Below, one piece after another: positions 33,644-41,822 of a stretch of 64,000 nt of DNA. Source of the stretch: Hydrogenophaga pseudoflava (GTDB lineage Bacteria; Pseudomonadota; Gammaproteobacteria; Burkholderiales; Burkholderiaceae_C); assembly GCF_031020795.1 (NCBI RefSeq), contig NZ_JAVHJP010000002.1, positions 124,001 to 188,000 on the forward strand, written 5' to 3'. Positions within the stretch are counted from its first letter, which is position 1; each line of letters starts with the position of its first letter. The notes under the pieces are model-generated. The model saw only the letters and a list, made by a program, of their open reading frames with translations. It did not search any database and had not been told where the DNA came from. A program made the translations under genes and the position numbers.

Positions 33644-34723
33644 ATGGATCGTCGTTCCATCCTCAAGCACGCCGGTATCGCCGGTGTGCTGGCCGCAGGA
33701 GCAGCCCCCGCTGTGCATGCGCAGGCCGCCATCCGCTGGCGCCTGGCCTCCAGCTTCCCCAAGGCACTGGACACCATCTACGGTGCAGCCGAAGTGTTCG
33801 CGGAAAAAGTCAGCGCGATGTCCGGCGGCAAGTTCGTCGTCTCCGTGCATCCTGCCGGTGAACTGATGCCCGCGTTCGGCATCGTGGACGGCGTGCAGCA
33901 GGGCACGGTCGAGGCCGGCCACACCGCGCCGTACTACTACTTCGGCAAGGACGACACCTTTGCCATGGGCACGGCCATTCCGTTTGGTCTCAATAGCCGC
34001 CAGCTCACCGCCTGGTACTTCGATGGCAACGGCATGAAGCTGTTCCGCGAGTTTTACGACAAGTACAACATCATCAACTTCCCCGGTGGCAACACCGGCG
34101 CCCAGATGGGCGGCTGGTACCGCAAGGAAGTCAAGACCGTGGCCGACATCAAGGGCCTGAAGATGCGCATCGGCGGTTTTGCCGGCAAGGTGCTGACCCG
34201 CATGGGCGGCGTGCCGCAGAACATCCCCGGGGGCGAGATCTACCAGGCGCTGGAAAAGGGCACCATCGACGCGACCGAATGGGTCGGACCGTACGACGAC
34301 GAGAAGCTGGGCTTCTACAAGGTCGCCAAGAACTACTACTACCCCGGCTGGTGGGAAGGCGGCGCCCAGCTCGACTTCTACATCAACAAGGCGGCCTTCA
34401 ACGCCCTGTCGAAAGAGAACCAGGCCATCGTCGAGGCCGCCACGGCCTACGCCCACACCGAGATGCAGGCCCGCTACGACGCCCGCAACCCTCAGGCCAT
34501 CAAGCGCCTGGTGGCCAACGGCGCCAAGGTGCTGCCGTTCCCCAAGGCCGTGATGGACGAAGCCTTCAAGCAGTCCATGGAGCTCTACACCGAGCTGAAC
34601 GACACCAACCCGGCCTGGAAGAAGATCTACGCCGACTACTCGGCCTTCCGCAAGGATGCCAACGTGTGGTTCCGCTTCACCGAAGCCAACTTCGACAGCT
34701 TCATGCAGCGCCAGAAGCTGTAA
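33644..34723 (+). CDS. dctP: TRAP transporter solute-binding protein (DctP family)
   Basis: The periplasmic receptor of a tripartite ATP-independent periplasmic transporter, 359 aa. The leader MDRRSILKHAGIAGVLAAG is twin-arginine-like and is cleaved near AVHAQA. The mature protein begins RWRLASSFPKALDTIYGAAE. It contains GLKMRIGGFAGKVLTRMGGVPQ, the conserved carboxylate-binding Arg segment of DctP proteins, and EKGTIDATEWVGPYDDEKLG. These mark the subgroup that binds 2-oxo or alpha-hydroxy acids, though the ligand is not certain. The ATG at 33644 is chosen for the signal peptide. A terminator separates it from the permease genes. Confidence 0.92.
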   Translation: MDRRSILKHAGIAGVLAAGAAPAVHAQAAIRWRLASSFPKALDTIYGAAEVFAEKVSAMSGGKFVVSVHPAGELMPAFGIVDGVQQGTVEAGHTAPYYYFGKDDTFAMGTAIPFGLNSRQLTAWYFDGNGMKLFREFYDKYNIINFPGGNTGAQMGGWYRKEVKTVADIKGLKMRIGGFAGKVLTRMGGVPQNIPGGEIYQALEKGTIDATEWVGPYDDEKLGFYKVAKNYYYPGWWEGGAQLDFYINKAAFNALSKENQAIVEAATAYAHTEMQARYDARNPQAIKRLVANGAKVLPFPKAVMDEAFKQSMELYTELNDTNPAWKKIYADYSAFRKDANVWFRFTEANFDSFMQRQKL

Positions 34724-34746
34724 GCCTCACGGACCTTCCGCGAAAG

Positions 34747-34771
34747 AACCCCGTCTCCACGGGGTTTTTTT
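34747..34771 (+). terminator. Intrinsic terminator between dctP and dctQ
   Basis: ACCCCGT-CTCC-ACGGGGT hairpin (7-bp stem) followed by seven T. Placed after the binding-protein gene, it should give more dctP mRNA than permease mRNA by partial read-through. Confidence 0.88.
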
Positions 34772-34839
34772 GCGTGGAGGGTACCCTGACATTTTTCTGA
34801 ATCCCTCGCGCCTGCACCCTTCAACACAAGGGGATCCTC

Positions 34840-35439
34840 ATGTCATTCCTCCTCTCACTATCCCGCCTGATCGACGCGCTGACCGAGCGCATCGGCAAGC
34901 TCGCCATGTGGTTCATCCTGGCGACCACCATGATCAGCGCCGGCAACGCCATCGTGCGCAAGATCTTCGACACCAGCTCCAACGCCTTCCTGGAAATCCA
35001 GTGGTACCTGTTTGCAGCGGTGTTCATGCTGGGCAGCGGCTACGCCTTCCTGCGCAACGCCCATGTGCGCATCGACTTCATCTCCTCCAAGTTCAGCGCA
35101 CGCGGCCGCAACTGGGTCGATGTGCTGGGCATCCTGATCTTCGTTTTCCCGCTGTGCTACATGATGGCCACACTGGGCTGGCCACTGTTCATGAATGCCT
35201 ACGAATCCAAGGAAATGTCGTCCAATGCCGGCGGCCTGATCCGCTGGCCGGTGTACGCCCTGATCCCCGCTGGTTTTGCCCTGCTGGCCCTGCAGAGCGT
35301 GAGCGAACTCATCAAGCGCATCGCCTTCCTCACCGGCAGCGGACCTGACGTGTTGGCCCACGAGGGACCCAGCGACGAAGAGCTCCTGGCCCAGCAGCTG
35401 CTGGAAGAAGAACAGCAACGCCTCAAGGCCGCGCAATAA
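34840..35439 (+). CDS. dctQ: TRAP transporter small permease (DctQ family)
   Basis: The four-helix small membrane subunit, 199 aa. Four hydrophobic segments are visible, including LAMWFILATTMISAGNAIV, IQWYLFAAVFMLGSGYAF and LGILIFVFPLCYMMATLGW. The conserved EIQW-type motif lies in the second helix and HVRIDFISSKFSARGR in the loop. A cytoplasmic Glu/Gln-rich C-terminus ends EEEQQRLKAAQ. AGGGG precedes the ATG. It is 13 bp from the large permease gene, so they form an operon. Confidence 0.92.
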   Translation: MSFLLSLSRLIDALTERIGKLAMWFILATTMISAGNAIVRKIFDTSSNAFLEIQWYLFAAVFMLGSGYAFLRNAHVRIDFISSKFSARGRNWVDVLGILIFVFPLCYMMATLGWPLFMNAYESKEMSSNAGGLIRWPVYALIPAGFALLALQSVSELIKRIAFLTGSGPDVLAHEGPSDEELLAQQLLEEEQQRLKAAQ

Positions 35440-35452
35440 AGGAGCGACTCTC

Positions 35453-37279
35453 ATGGAATTCATTGCAACCAATTTCGTGCCGCTGATGTTTGGCGGCCTT
35501 CTGGTCTTCCTGTTGTCGGGCTTCCCGGTGGCCTTCGCGCTGGCCGCCACAGGCCTGTTCTTCGGCTTCATCGGCATGGAGGTCGGGCTGTTCCCTTCCA
35601 ACCTGTTCCAGGCCCTGCCGCTGCGGGTGTTCGGCATCATGCAGAACGACACCCTGCTGGCCATTCCCTTCTTCACCTTCATGGGCATCATCCTGGAGCG
35701 AAGCCGGATGGCCGAGGACCTGCTGGAGACCGTGGCCCAGGTGTTCGGCCCGGTGCGCGGCGGCCTCGCCGTCGCCGTGATCCTGGTGGGCGCGCTGCTG
35801 GCCGCCACCACCGGTGTGGTCGCTGCGGCAGTCATCTCGATGGGCCTGATCTCGCTGCCCATCATGCTGCGCTACGGCTACAACCGGACGATCGCCACCG
35901 GCACCATCACCGCGTCCGGCACGCTGGCCCAGGCCATCCCGCCCTCGCTGGTGCTGATCGTGCTGGCCGACCAGCTCGGCCGCTCGGTGGGTGACATGTA
36001 CGCCGGCGGTCTGCTGCCCGGCCTGATGCTGGTGGGCCTGTACCTGCTGTTCATCGGGGCTGTGGCCATCGTCAAGCCGGCCTGGGTGCCTGCGCTGCCC
36101 CAGGAAGCGCGCATCTACCGCGAGGACAACGGTGCCAGTGGCCACCGCTCGCTGCTGGTGCTGCTGGCCATCTGCGGCGTGGCCGGCTACTTCTGGGCCC
36201 AGAACCACAACGCCATCATCAACCCGATGATCGGGCGCGAGATGGACGCCGCCGGTGACGAGGTGGTCATCATGTCGATCACCGTCGCTTCGCTGCTGGC
36301 CCTGGCCCTGGCCATCGTCAACCGCGTCACCCGCATGGGCCTGTTGTCCCGACTGGCCGAGCAGGTCACCTTCGTGCTGATCCCGCCGCTGGTCCTGATC
36401 TTCCTGGTGCTGGGCACCATCTTCCTGGGCATTGCAACACCCACCGAAGGCGGCGCCATGGGCGCTCTTGGGGCGCTGATCATGGCGGCCTCGCGCAAGC
36501 GCCTGAGCCTGGACCTGATGAGGCAGGCTGGCGAAAACACCACCAAGCTCTCGATCTTCGTGCTGTCCATCCTGATCGGCTCCACGGTGTTCAGCTTCAC
36601 CTTCAACGCCGCCGATGGCCACATCTGGGTCGAGCACCTGTTCGACAAGCTGCCGGGTGGTGCGCTGGGCTTCCTCATCATCGTGAACCTGCTGGTCTTC
36701 GTGCTGGGCATGTTCATCGACTTCTTCGAGATCGCCTTCATCGTGGTGCCGATGCTGGCGCCGGTGGCGGCCAAGGTGCTGCCGGAGCTGCTGCCCGAAG
36801 GTGCGCCGCCGGAGATGGCGCTGATCTGGTTCGGCATCATCCTCGCGATGAACCTGCAGACCTCGTTCCTGACGCCGCCCTTCGGCTTCGCGCTGTTCTA
36901 CCTGCGCTCGGTCGCCGCCCGCAACGATTACACCGACCAGGTCACCAAGCAGCGCATCCCGGCCGTGACCACGGCGCAGATCTACAAGGGTTCGATCGCC
37001 TTCATCATCCTGCAGCTGATCATGGTGGTGGTGGTGGTGGCCTATCCGTCGCTGGTGGTGGGCAACATCGAGGCCGCGGCCAAGGTGGACGACGCGACCG
37101 TGACCGACATGCTCAACAACATGCCGGGCCTCGAACAGGAAGAGGAGCAGGACCCGACCCAGGGCATGGAGGGCGCCGACAAGCCGGCCGAAGGCGATGC
37201 GGCCGCGCCCGCCGAAGAGGAGGTCGATCCCGCCAAGGCGCTGGAAGAGGACCTCAAGAGCGAGAAGAAGGGGCAGTGA
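35453..37279 (+). CDS. dctM: TRAP transporter large permease (DctM family) with acidic tail
   Basis: The sodium-coupled translocation subunit, 608 aa, with about twelve or more hydrophobic segments. DctM-type features include [57 protein letters not shown] and [20 protein letters not shown]. It is longer than the usual 425-450 aa. A central insert (about residues 215-300) and a highly acidic, Ala/Pro-rich C-terminal tail of about 60 residues (with EQEEEQDP and [18 protein letters not shown]) account for it. AAAGGAG precedes the ATG. dut follows 22 bp later on the same strand. Confidence 0.93.
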   Translation: MEFIATNFVPLMFGGLLVFLLSGFPVAFALAATGLFFGFIGMEVGLFPSNLFQALPLRVFGIMQNDTLLAIPFFTFMGIILERSRMAEDLLETVAQVFGPVRGGLAVAVILVGALLAATTGVVAAAVISMGLISLPIMLRYGYNRTIATGTITASGTLAQAIPPSLVLIVLADQLGRSVGDMYAGGLLPGLMLVGLYLLFIGAVAIVKPAWVPALPQEARIYREDNGASGHRSLLVLLAICGVAGYFWAQNHNAIINPMIGREMDAAGDEVVIMSITVASLLALALAIVNRVTRMGLLSRLAEQVTFVLIPPLVLIFLVLGTIFLGIATPTEGGAMGALGALIMAASRKRLSLDLMRQAGENTTKLSIFVLSILIGSTVFSFTFNAADGHIWVEHLFDKLPGGALGFLIIVNLLVFVLGMFIDFFEIAFIVVPMLAPVAAKVLPELLPEGAPPEMALIWFGIILAMNLQTSFLTPPFGFALFYLRSVAARNDYTDQVTKQRIPAVTTAQIYKGSIAFIILQLIMVVVVVAYPSLVVGNIEAAAKVDDATVTDMLNNMPGLEQEEEQDPTQGMEGADKPAEGDAAAPAEEEVDPAKALEEDLKSEKKGQ

Positions 37280-37301
37280 GCCCCTTCCAAGGACCCTGAA
37301 C

Positions 37302-37751
37302 ATGCAGATTGATGTCAAGGTGCTGGATCCGCGCATGGCGGACCAGCTTCCTTCCTACGCGACGGCCGGCAGCGCCGGCCTGGATCTGCGGGCCTGCCTG
37401 GATGCGCCACTGACCCTGGCGCCCAACGCCTGGCAACTGGTACCGACCGGCCTGGCCATCCACCTGGCCGATCCGGGCTATGCGGCCGTGATCCTGCCCC
37501 GTTCGGGGCTGGGTCACAAGCACGGCATCGTGCTGGGCAACCTGGTCGGCCTGATCGACAGCGACTACCAGGGGCAGCTCATGGTGAGCGCCTGGAACCG
37601 CAGCGACGTGGCCTTCACCATCGAGCCAATGGAGCGCATCGCGCAGATGGTCATCGTGCCGGTGGTGCAGGCCCGCTTCAATGTGGTGAACGATTTCGCC
37701 CAGGCCAGCGAACGCGGCGCGGGCGGTTACGGTTCCACCGGTCGGGGCTGA
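37302..37751 (+). CDS. dut: Deoxyuridine 5'-triphosphate nucleotidohydrolase
   Basis: dUTPase hydrolyses dUTP to dUMP, keeping uracil out of DNA and supplying thymidylate synthesis. The 149-aa trimeric-type protein has all five motifs: [42 protein letters not shown] and the C-terminal arm [12 protein letters not shown]. The ATG at 37302 follows AAGGA. The unrelated TRAP genes lie upstream on the same strand, 22 bp away, so it may be read through from them. Confidence 0.96.
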   Translation: MQIDVKVLDPRMADQLPSYATAGSAGLDLRACLDAPLTLAPNAWQLVPTGLAIHLADPGYAAVILPRSGLGHKHGIVLGNLVGLIDSDYQGQLMVSAWNRSDVAFTIEPMERIAQMVIVPVVQARFNVVNDFAQASERGAGGYGSTGRG

Positions 37752-37773
37752 CCGGAGCGGCCTGTACGCTGCG

Positions 37774-38313
37774 TCAGTGCAGCGTGGGCGTCCGGGGCGG
37801 ATCGTCGCCCGTGCCGGGCGTCTCCAGCTGCGTGCGGAAGAAACCGGTGCCCAGCGTGCCCCGGCCGATTTCATCGACCTCGGCCTCGCGGACATCGTGC
37901 ACCTTCAGCCGGATGCGCAGTGCGATGCCCGCCAGAGGATGGTTGCCGTCCATCACCACATGGTCCGGGTAGATGTCGCTGACGAAGAACAGGCGGTCCT
38001 TGGGTGCAGAAGGGCTGCAGCCTTCCGGCAGTCCCTCGAAGCCCATGCCTTCTTCAATGTGTTCCGGAAACAGGTGGCGCGGCTCCAGAAAGAGCAGGTG
38101 GTCGTCGTAGTCGCCGAACGCGTCCTGCGGCTCCAGCTGCAAGTCCAGCGAGTCTCCCGGCTCGTGGCCCTGAAGGGCCTTTTCCAGGCTGGCCAGCAGA
38201 TCATTGCCGCCAACCAGGAACTCGACAGGCTCGTCGAGCGCATCAAGTTCCTCGCCGAGTGTGTCCTTGAGCGTCCATGTCAGCGCGACCACGCATTGTT
38301 CGGTGATTTTCAT
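37774..38313 (-). CDS. FKBP-type peptidyl-prolyl isomerase, SlyD-like
   Basis: A cytoplasmic prolyl isomerase/chaperone of 179 aa. The split FKBP half is KITEQCVVALTWTLKDTLGE and EPVEFLVGGNDLLASLEKALQG. An insert-in-flap region follows (EPQDAFGDYDDHLLFLEPRHLF), as in SlyD/FkpB proteins. The C-terminus lacks the His/Cys-rich metal tail of E. coli SlyD. The ATG at 38313 has no Shine-Dalgarno sequence. It is divergent from the ribosomal oxygenase gene with only 14 bp between them and is probably leaderless. Confidence 0.87.
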   Translation of the reverse strand: MKITEQCVVALTWTLKDTLGEELDALDEPVEFLVGGNDLLASLEKALQGHEPGDSLDLQLEPQDAFGDYDDHLLFLEPRHLFPEHIEEGMGFEGLPEGCSPSAPKDRLFFVSDIYPDHVVMDGNHPLAGIALRIRLKVHDVREAEVDEIGRGTLGTGFFRTQLETPGTGDDPPRTPTLH

Positions 38314-38315
38314 CC

Positions 38316-38325
38316 GACAATTGTC
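38316..38325. promoter_or_regulatory. Shared palindromic -10 of two divergent leaderless genes
   Basis: GACAATTGTC is a perfect 10-bp palindrome that fills the centre of the 14-bp gap. On each strand GACAAT is a -10 hexamer ending exactly 6 nt before that strand's ATG (38328 plus, 38313 minus). Neither gene has a Shine-Dalgarno sequence. One site would thus serve both genes, and RNA polymerase could occupy only one direction at a time. Confidence 0.55.
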
Positions 38326-38327
38326 CC

Positions 38328-39500
38328 ATGACACCACACACCGATTCCAGCGCAGGCGCTCCTTCCGTGGAACTGCCGGCGCAGATGCTGGGGGGTATGA
38401 CGCCGTCCCGATTCATGCAGCGCTACTGGCAGAAAAAGCCCCTGCTTATCCGCAACGCCTTCCCTGGTTTTCAACCCCTGCTCACCCGTCCCGAGCTGTT
38501 CGCGCTGGCGGCGCAGGAGTCGGTCGAGTCCCGCCTGATCGTGCACAAACCAGCGGGATGGCAGCTGCGGCACGGACCTTTTGCGCGCACGGCCTTTCCA
38601 CCCCTGAAACAGAAGCGCTGGACCCTGCTGGTGCAGGGGGTGGATCTTCATCTGGACGCCGCGCACGAGTTGCTGGGCAGGTTCCGTTTTGTGCCCGATG
38701 CGCGCCTGGACGACCTGATGATTTCCTGGGCCACCGACGGGGGCGGCGTTGGGCCCCATTTCGACAGCTACGACGTGTTCCTCCTGCAGGCCAGTGGCCA
38801 GCGCCTGTGGCGCATCGGACGGCAGAAGGACCTGTCGCTGGAGCCCGGTGTTCCGCTGAAGATACTGAGCAACTTCGAGCCCGAGCAGGAACACCTGCTC
38901 AACCCCGGTGACATGCTGTACCTGCCACCGCGCTGGGCGCACGACGGCATCGCCGTCGGTGATGACTGCATGACCTATTCGGCGGGATTCAGGGTGCCCC
39001 AGCGCGCCGGGCTTGCTGCGGAGCTGCTGCAGCGCATGGCCGACGAGTTCGAGGACAACACGCTGTACCGCGACCCCGGACAGGAAGCCACCGGCCACCC
39101 GGCCGCGATGCCACCATCTCTGGAGACTTTCGCCGCCGATGCCTTGCAGCGCATGCTGGCCGACCGCGGCTCACTGGCGTGCGCGCTCGGCGAGGTGATG
39201 ACCGAGCCCAAGCCCCGCGTATGGTTCGAGGAGCCCTCCGGCCCGTGGCAACCCGGGGCGGCCCTGCACCTGGACCGGCGCACCCGCATGATGTACGACG
39301 CACGGCACCTGTTCATCAACGGCGAGAGTTTTCGCGCCGCTGGGGCCGATGCGCGCCTCATGCGCGTTCTGGCCGATGAGCGCCGCCTGAGCGCGGCGCA
39401 GGTGCGCCGCGCCAGCGTCGACGCCCAGGCCTTGCTGAAAGACTGGTTCGAGGCCGGCTGGCTCCACTTGGTAGCCCCACCACCCGGTGAAAAGGACTGA
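38328..39500 (+). CDS. roxA: JmjC/cupin ribosomal oxygenase (RoxA/YcfD-like)
   Basis: A 2-oxoglutarate/Fe(II) dioxygenase of 390 aa, similar to YcfD (RoxA), which hydroxylates an arginine of ribosomal protein L16 (uL16). The iron ligands are His144 and Asp146 (GPHFDSYDVF) and His205 (PRWAHDGIA). N-terminal FMQRYWQKKPLLIRNAF and the C-terminal winged-helix-like domain fit the family. The ATG lies 6 nt after GACAAT and is predicted leaderless. It is followed 3 bp later by the hypothetical gene, so they are co-transcribed. Substrate assignment rests on family resemblance. Confidence 0.87.
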   Translation: MTPHTDSSAGAPSVELPAQMLGGMTPSRFMQRYWQKKPLLIRNAFPGFQPLLTRPELFALAAQESVESRLIVHKPAGWQLRHGPFARTAFPPLKQKRWTLLVQGVDLHLDAAHELLGRFRFVPDARLDDLMISWATDGGGVGPHFDSYDVFLLQASGQRLWRIGRQKDLSLEPGVPLKILSNFEPEQEHLLNPGDMLYLPPRWAHDGIAVGDDCMTYSAGFRVPQRAGLAAELLQRMADEFEDNTLYRDPGQEATGHPAAMPPSLETFAADALQRMLADRGSLACALGEVMTEPKPRVWFEEPSGPWQPGAALHLDRRTRMMYDARHLFINGESFRAAGADARLMRVLADERRLSAAQVRRASVDAQALLKDWFEAGWLHLVAPPPGEKD

Positions 39501-39503
39501 GAC

Positions 39504-40016
39504 ATGACGCAGCAGCCGACACCTGGCGATCTCCCGGCCCTGCCCGAAGGGCGCATTCAGGGTCGTCATGATTTTGCGGATCTGGTGCGGCTGGCCTTGC
39601 AGACCGCCGCCCGGGAGGGCTGGCCCCACATCGTCCTGAGCGATCCCGATTTCGGCGACTGGCCGCTCGGGGAGCGGGTGGTCATTGATGCCCTCAATGC
39701 CTGGGCCGCGCGGGGCCGCAAACTCCAGTTCCTGGCCATGGACTTTGATCGTCTGCGCGAACAACACCCCCGGCTGGTGCAATGGCGCACGACCTGGGCG
39801 CACATCGTCGAAGCCCATGCCTGTCGCTCGGTTTCGGACGGAGAACTGCCGAGCGCCATCTGGTCCGGGGGCTGGACCATGGAGCGCCTGGACATCGGCC
39901 ACTGCCTCATGGTGGCCAGCCGCAGACCCGAACGCCGCACGCAGCTGCAGGAGCGTTTGCGGGCCTGCTGGCAGCAGGGCAGCCCCGCGTTTCCTGCGAC
40001 GGTCCTTGGCTTGTGA
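39504..40016 (+). CDS. Hypothetical protein, 170 aa (DUF7931-like)
   Basis: A soluble protein without a signal peptide. It contains GRHDFADLVRLALQTAAREG, IVLSDPDFGDWPLGERVVID and WTMERLDIGHCLMVASRRPE. The layout resembles small acidic proteins sometimes labelled DUF7931 and described as phospholipase-D-like remnants; I cannot confirm this. It starts 3 bp after the ribosomal oxygenase gene, so it belongs to the same transcript and may relate to its function. Confidence 0.7.
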   Translation: MTQQPTPGDLPALPEGRIQGRHDFADLVRLALQTAAREGWPHIVLSDPDFGDWPLGERVVIDALNAWAARGRKLQFLAMDFDRLREQHPRLVQWRTTWAHIVEAHACRSVSDGELPSAIWSGGWTMERLDIGHCLMVASRRPERRTQLQERLRACWQQGSPAFPATVLGL

Positions 40017-40071
40017 CAAGCACCTCAATGGCGTGTGTTTCTGCAACGCGATCTGTCAAAAAAAGAAAAAG

Positions 40072-40099
40072 TTGACAAGGGTAAATACGGGTTTGCAAT
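40072..40099 (+). promoter_or_regulatory. Promoter with A-rich UP-like element
   Basis: A perfect -35 TTGACA (40072-40077) preceded by an A-rich tract (40048-40070) and followed after 16 nt by TGCAAT (4/6 of a -10). It is the most canonical sigma-70 promoter in the window. Transcription should start near 40106, about 130 nt before the lipoprotein gene. Confidence 0.55.
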
Positions 40100-40105
40100 T
40101 CAGGC

Positions 40106-40190
40106 GTATGATTCCGCACCAGATCGCAATCGTTAATAGCGGTGAGCGACTGGGTCAACCAAGCCCGGATCATCGATTCGGGTTTTTTTA
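40106..40190 (+). ncRNA. Candidate short leader RNA/sRNA ending in a terminator
   Basis: Between the strong promoter and a good intrinsic terminator lie about 85 nt with no ORF. It could be a stand-alone small RNA, or the attenuated leader of the lipoprotein mRNA that begins 45 nt after the terminator. I see no known RNA family in it. Confidence 0.35.
40164..40189 (+). terminator. Intrinsic terminator upstream of the lipoprotein gene
   Basis: CCCGGATC-ATC-GATTCGGG hairpin (8 bp with one G-T pair), extended by A-T pairs and followed by seven T. It sits 45 nt before the next start codon, which is unusual for an ordinary gene end, because the upstream gene stopped almost 150 nt earlier. Confidence 0.75.
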
Positions 40191-40234
40191 TGGTTGATTC
40201 AATTTTTGTTTTATCCACATCCTGAGGAATCACC

Positions 40235-40561
40235 ATGAAAAAGACCGTTCTGCTGGCCAGCCTGCTTGCCGCCATCGCCCTGACCGCCTGCGGCAAGAAG
40301 GAAGAAGCGCCTGTTGCTGCTCCTGCCGCTCCCGCCACCGAAGCCCCGGCTGCAGCCCCCGCTGCCCCGGCCGAAGCTGCCAAGGACGCTGCTGCAGCCG
40401 CCGGTGCTGCAGCCGGTGCCGCCGCTGACGCTGCCAAGGACGCCGCTGGTGCCGCTGCCGACGCCGCAAAGGCTGGCGCAGCTGCTGCTACCGACGCCGC
40501 CAAGGAAGCCGCCGACAAGGCCGCCGAAGCTGCCAAGGCCGCTGCCAAGCCCGCTCAGTAA
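40235..40561 (+). CDS. Small Ala/Lys-rich lipoprotein
   Basis: A 108-aa lipoprotein. The signal peptide MKKTVLLASLLAAIALTAC ends in lipobox LTAC, with Cys19 the lipidation site. The mature part is of very low complexity, mostly Ala with Lys, Asp, Glu and Pro in a repeating AADAAKDAA-like pattern. It probably forms a long amphipathic helix reminiscent of Lpp or phasin-like tethers. Its role is unknown; abundance as an envelope structural protein is a guess from the strong promoter and terminators. CTGAGGAA lies 5-6 nt before the ATG. Confidence 0.85.
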   Translation: MKKTVLLASLLAAIALTACGKKEEAPVAAPAAPATEAPAAAPAAPAEAAKDAAAAAGAAAGAAADAAKDAAGAAADAAKAGAAAATDAAKEAADKAAEAAKAAAKPAQ

Positions 40562-40573
40562 TCCGTCCCGGCC

Positions 40574-40595
40574 GGTTCGGGCCTCGGCCCGAACC
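40574..40595. repeat. Perfect 10-bp hairpin downstream of the lipoprotein gene
   Basis: GGTTCGGGCC-TC-GGCCCGAACC, a perfect inverted repeat with a 2-nt gap, 13 nt after the lipoprotein stop and before the bidirectional terminator. It is not followed by T, so it may act as an mRNA 3' stabiliser rather than a terminator. Confidence 0.6.
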
Positions 40596-40602
40596 ATCTG
40601 GA

Positions 40603-40636
40603 AAAAGAAATGCCGCCCTCGGGCGGCATTTCTTTT
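40603..40636. terminator. Bidirectional terminator between lipoprotein and bamC
   Basis: A perfect 15-bp stem AAAAGAAATGCCGCC/GGCGGCATTTCTTTT with loop CTCG. A-rich and T-rich ends serve both strands, ending the lipoprotein transcript and the leftward bamC transcript. Confidence 0.9.
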
Positions 40637-40650
40637 GGCGGCTTGCAGCG

Positions 40651-41781
40651 TTACTTGAGATCGGCGGCCAGCAATTGCACGATGCGCTGGCCATCGGCCG
40701 TGGTGTCTGGCTGGCCCTGGGCATTGAGAACCGACACCGTGGTGTTCGTTCCGCTGCTGCGCACAGCGATCCGGTACTGCACAGGCTTGGCCTGGGTGGG
40801 AGTGCTGCCGAACAGGCGGCTGAAGAAGCCGGGCTTGGCCGCTTCGCCGGTGGCATCCAGCGGTACGTAACGAACGAAATAGACCCCCTGGCTGCGGTCG
40901 CGGTCTTCGACTGTGAAGCCGGTGCGGTCCAGCGACAGGCCGACACGGCGCCAGGCGCGGTCAAAGTCATCCTCCAATTGCACGGTCGGCAGATTGTTGG
41001 CCGTGACCACACGGGCGGCAGACGGGGTGGCGGCGGAGGCGGTGACGGCCTTGGCCTGGGCCTCGGACACGCCGAGCTTGACCATGAGGCGGCGCATGAA
41101 CTCCGTCTCAAGCTCGGGGTCGGCCGCGCGCGGTTGCCAGATGGTCTGGTCCTTGCGGGCGTCGGTGTAGACCTCGATCATGCCGCGGTGGCTGATATAG
41201 ATCTCCGTGGCGCCCGAGGAGGTGCGCTCCAGCCGGGTGCGGAACTTGTCCTTTTCACCCGTCGAATACAGGCTATCGAGCACCCGGCCCAGCGTGGAGC
41301 GGATGATGTCCTGCGGAAGCTTGGCGCGGTTCTCGGCCCAGTCGGTTTCCATCACCCCCAGGGTTTCCTGGTCCAGTGTGAGCACGAAGCCGTTCTCCTG
41401 CCAGAAATCCTTCACAGGGCCCCAGACCTTGTCGGCGGGGCGGTCCACCACCAGCCAGCGCTGGCTGCCCGCGCGTTCGATGCGCACGTCACCGATCTTG
41501 CTGGCGGCGGTGTCGGACGAACCCAAGACCGGCTGGGCAGTCTGGTAGCCGCTGGCCGTCACGGTGGCGCCAGGCACCTGGTAGCGCGACTCGCGGCTGA
41601 GTTGGGTCAGGTCGGGCGGCACTTCCAGGGAGTTGACCTGGCGGGCGCTGCGGTAGTCGATCTTGTCTTCCTCCAGCACGGAGCAGCCCGTGGCGAGGAA
41701 GGCCGCCAGGGCCACGGCGCCCCAGCGGAGCGACAGGGTGGGGCGGGTGCCCGAGGACAGTGTGCGGGAGGTGATGGACAT
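40651..41781 (-). CDS. bamC: Outer-membrane assembly lipoprotein BamC (NlpB)
   Basis: A lipoprotein subunit of the BAM outer-membrane protein assembly complex, 376 aa. A signal peptide with lipobox near FLATGC precedes the conserved start SVLEEDKIDYRSARQ and EVPPDLTQLSRESRYQVPGA, the unstructured segment that binds BamD. Two helix-grip domains follow; the first has VVDRPADKVWGPVKDFWQEN. It lies 41 bp downstream of dapA, the standard dapA-nlpB arrangement. The ATG at 41781 is chosen for the signal peptide. Confidence 0.93.
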   Translation of the reverse strand: MSITSRTLSSGTRPTLSLRWGAVALAAFLATGCSVLEEDKIDYRSARQVNSLEVPPDLTQLSRESRYQVPGATVTASGYQTAQPVLGSSDTAASKIGDVRIERAGSQRWLVVDRPADKVWGPVKDFWQENGFVLTLDQETLGVMETDWAENRAKLPQDIIRSTLGRVLDSLYSTGEKDKFRTRLERTSSGATEIYISHRGMIEVYTDARKDQTIWQPRAADPELETEFMRRLMVKLGVSEAQAKAVTASAATPSAARVVTANNLPTVQLEDDFDRAWRRVGLSLDRTGFTVEDRDRSQGVYFVRYVPLDATGEAAKPGFFSRLFGSTPTQAKPVQYRIAVRSSGTNTTVSVLNAQGQPDTTADGQRIVQLLAADLK

Positions 41782-41822
41782 GGGCAGCTTGGATGACGTC
41801 TTGGGGACCTTGGGGGGCGTGG

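Noticed and set aside
37021..37041. GTG-repeat tract in dctM
   Set aside because: It encodes a run of Val inside a predicted membrane helix, so it is explained by coding.
35423..37336. A long His/Gln/Asp-rich reverse frame opposite the TRAP large permease
   Set aside because: The His- and Asp-rich repeats are the antisense image of membrane-helix codons, not a metal-binding protein.
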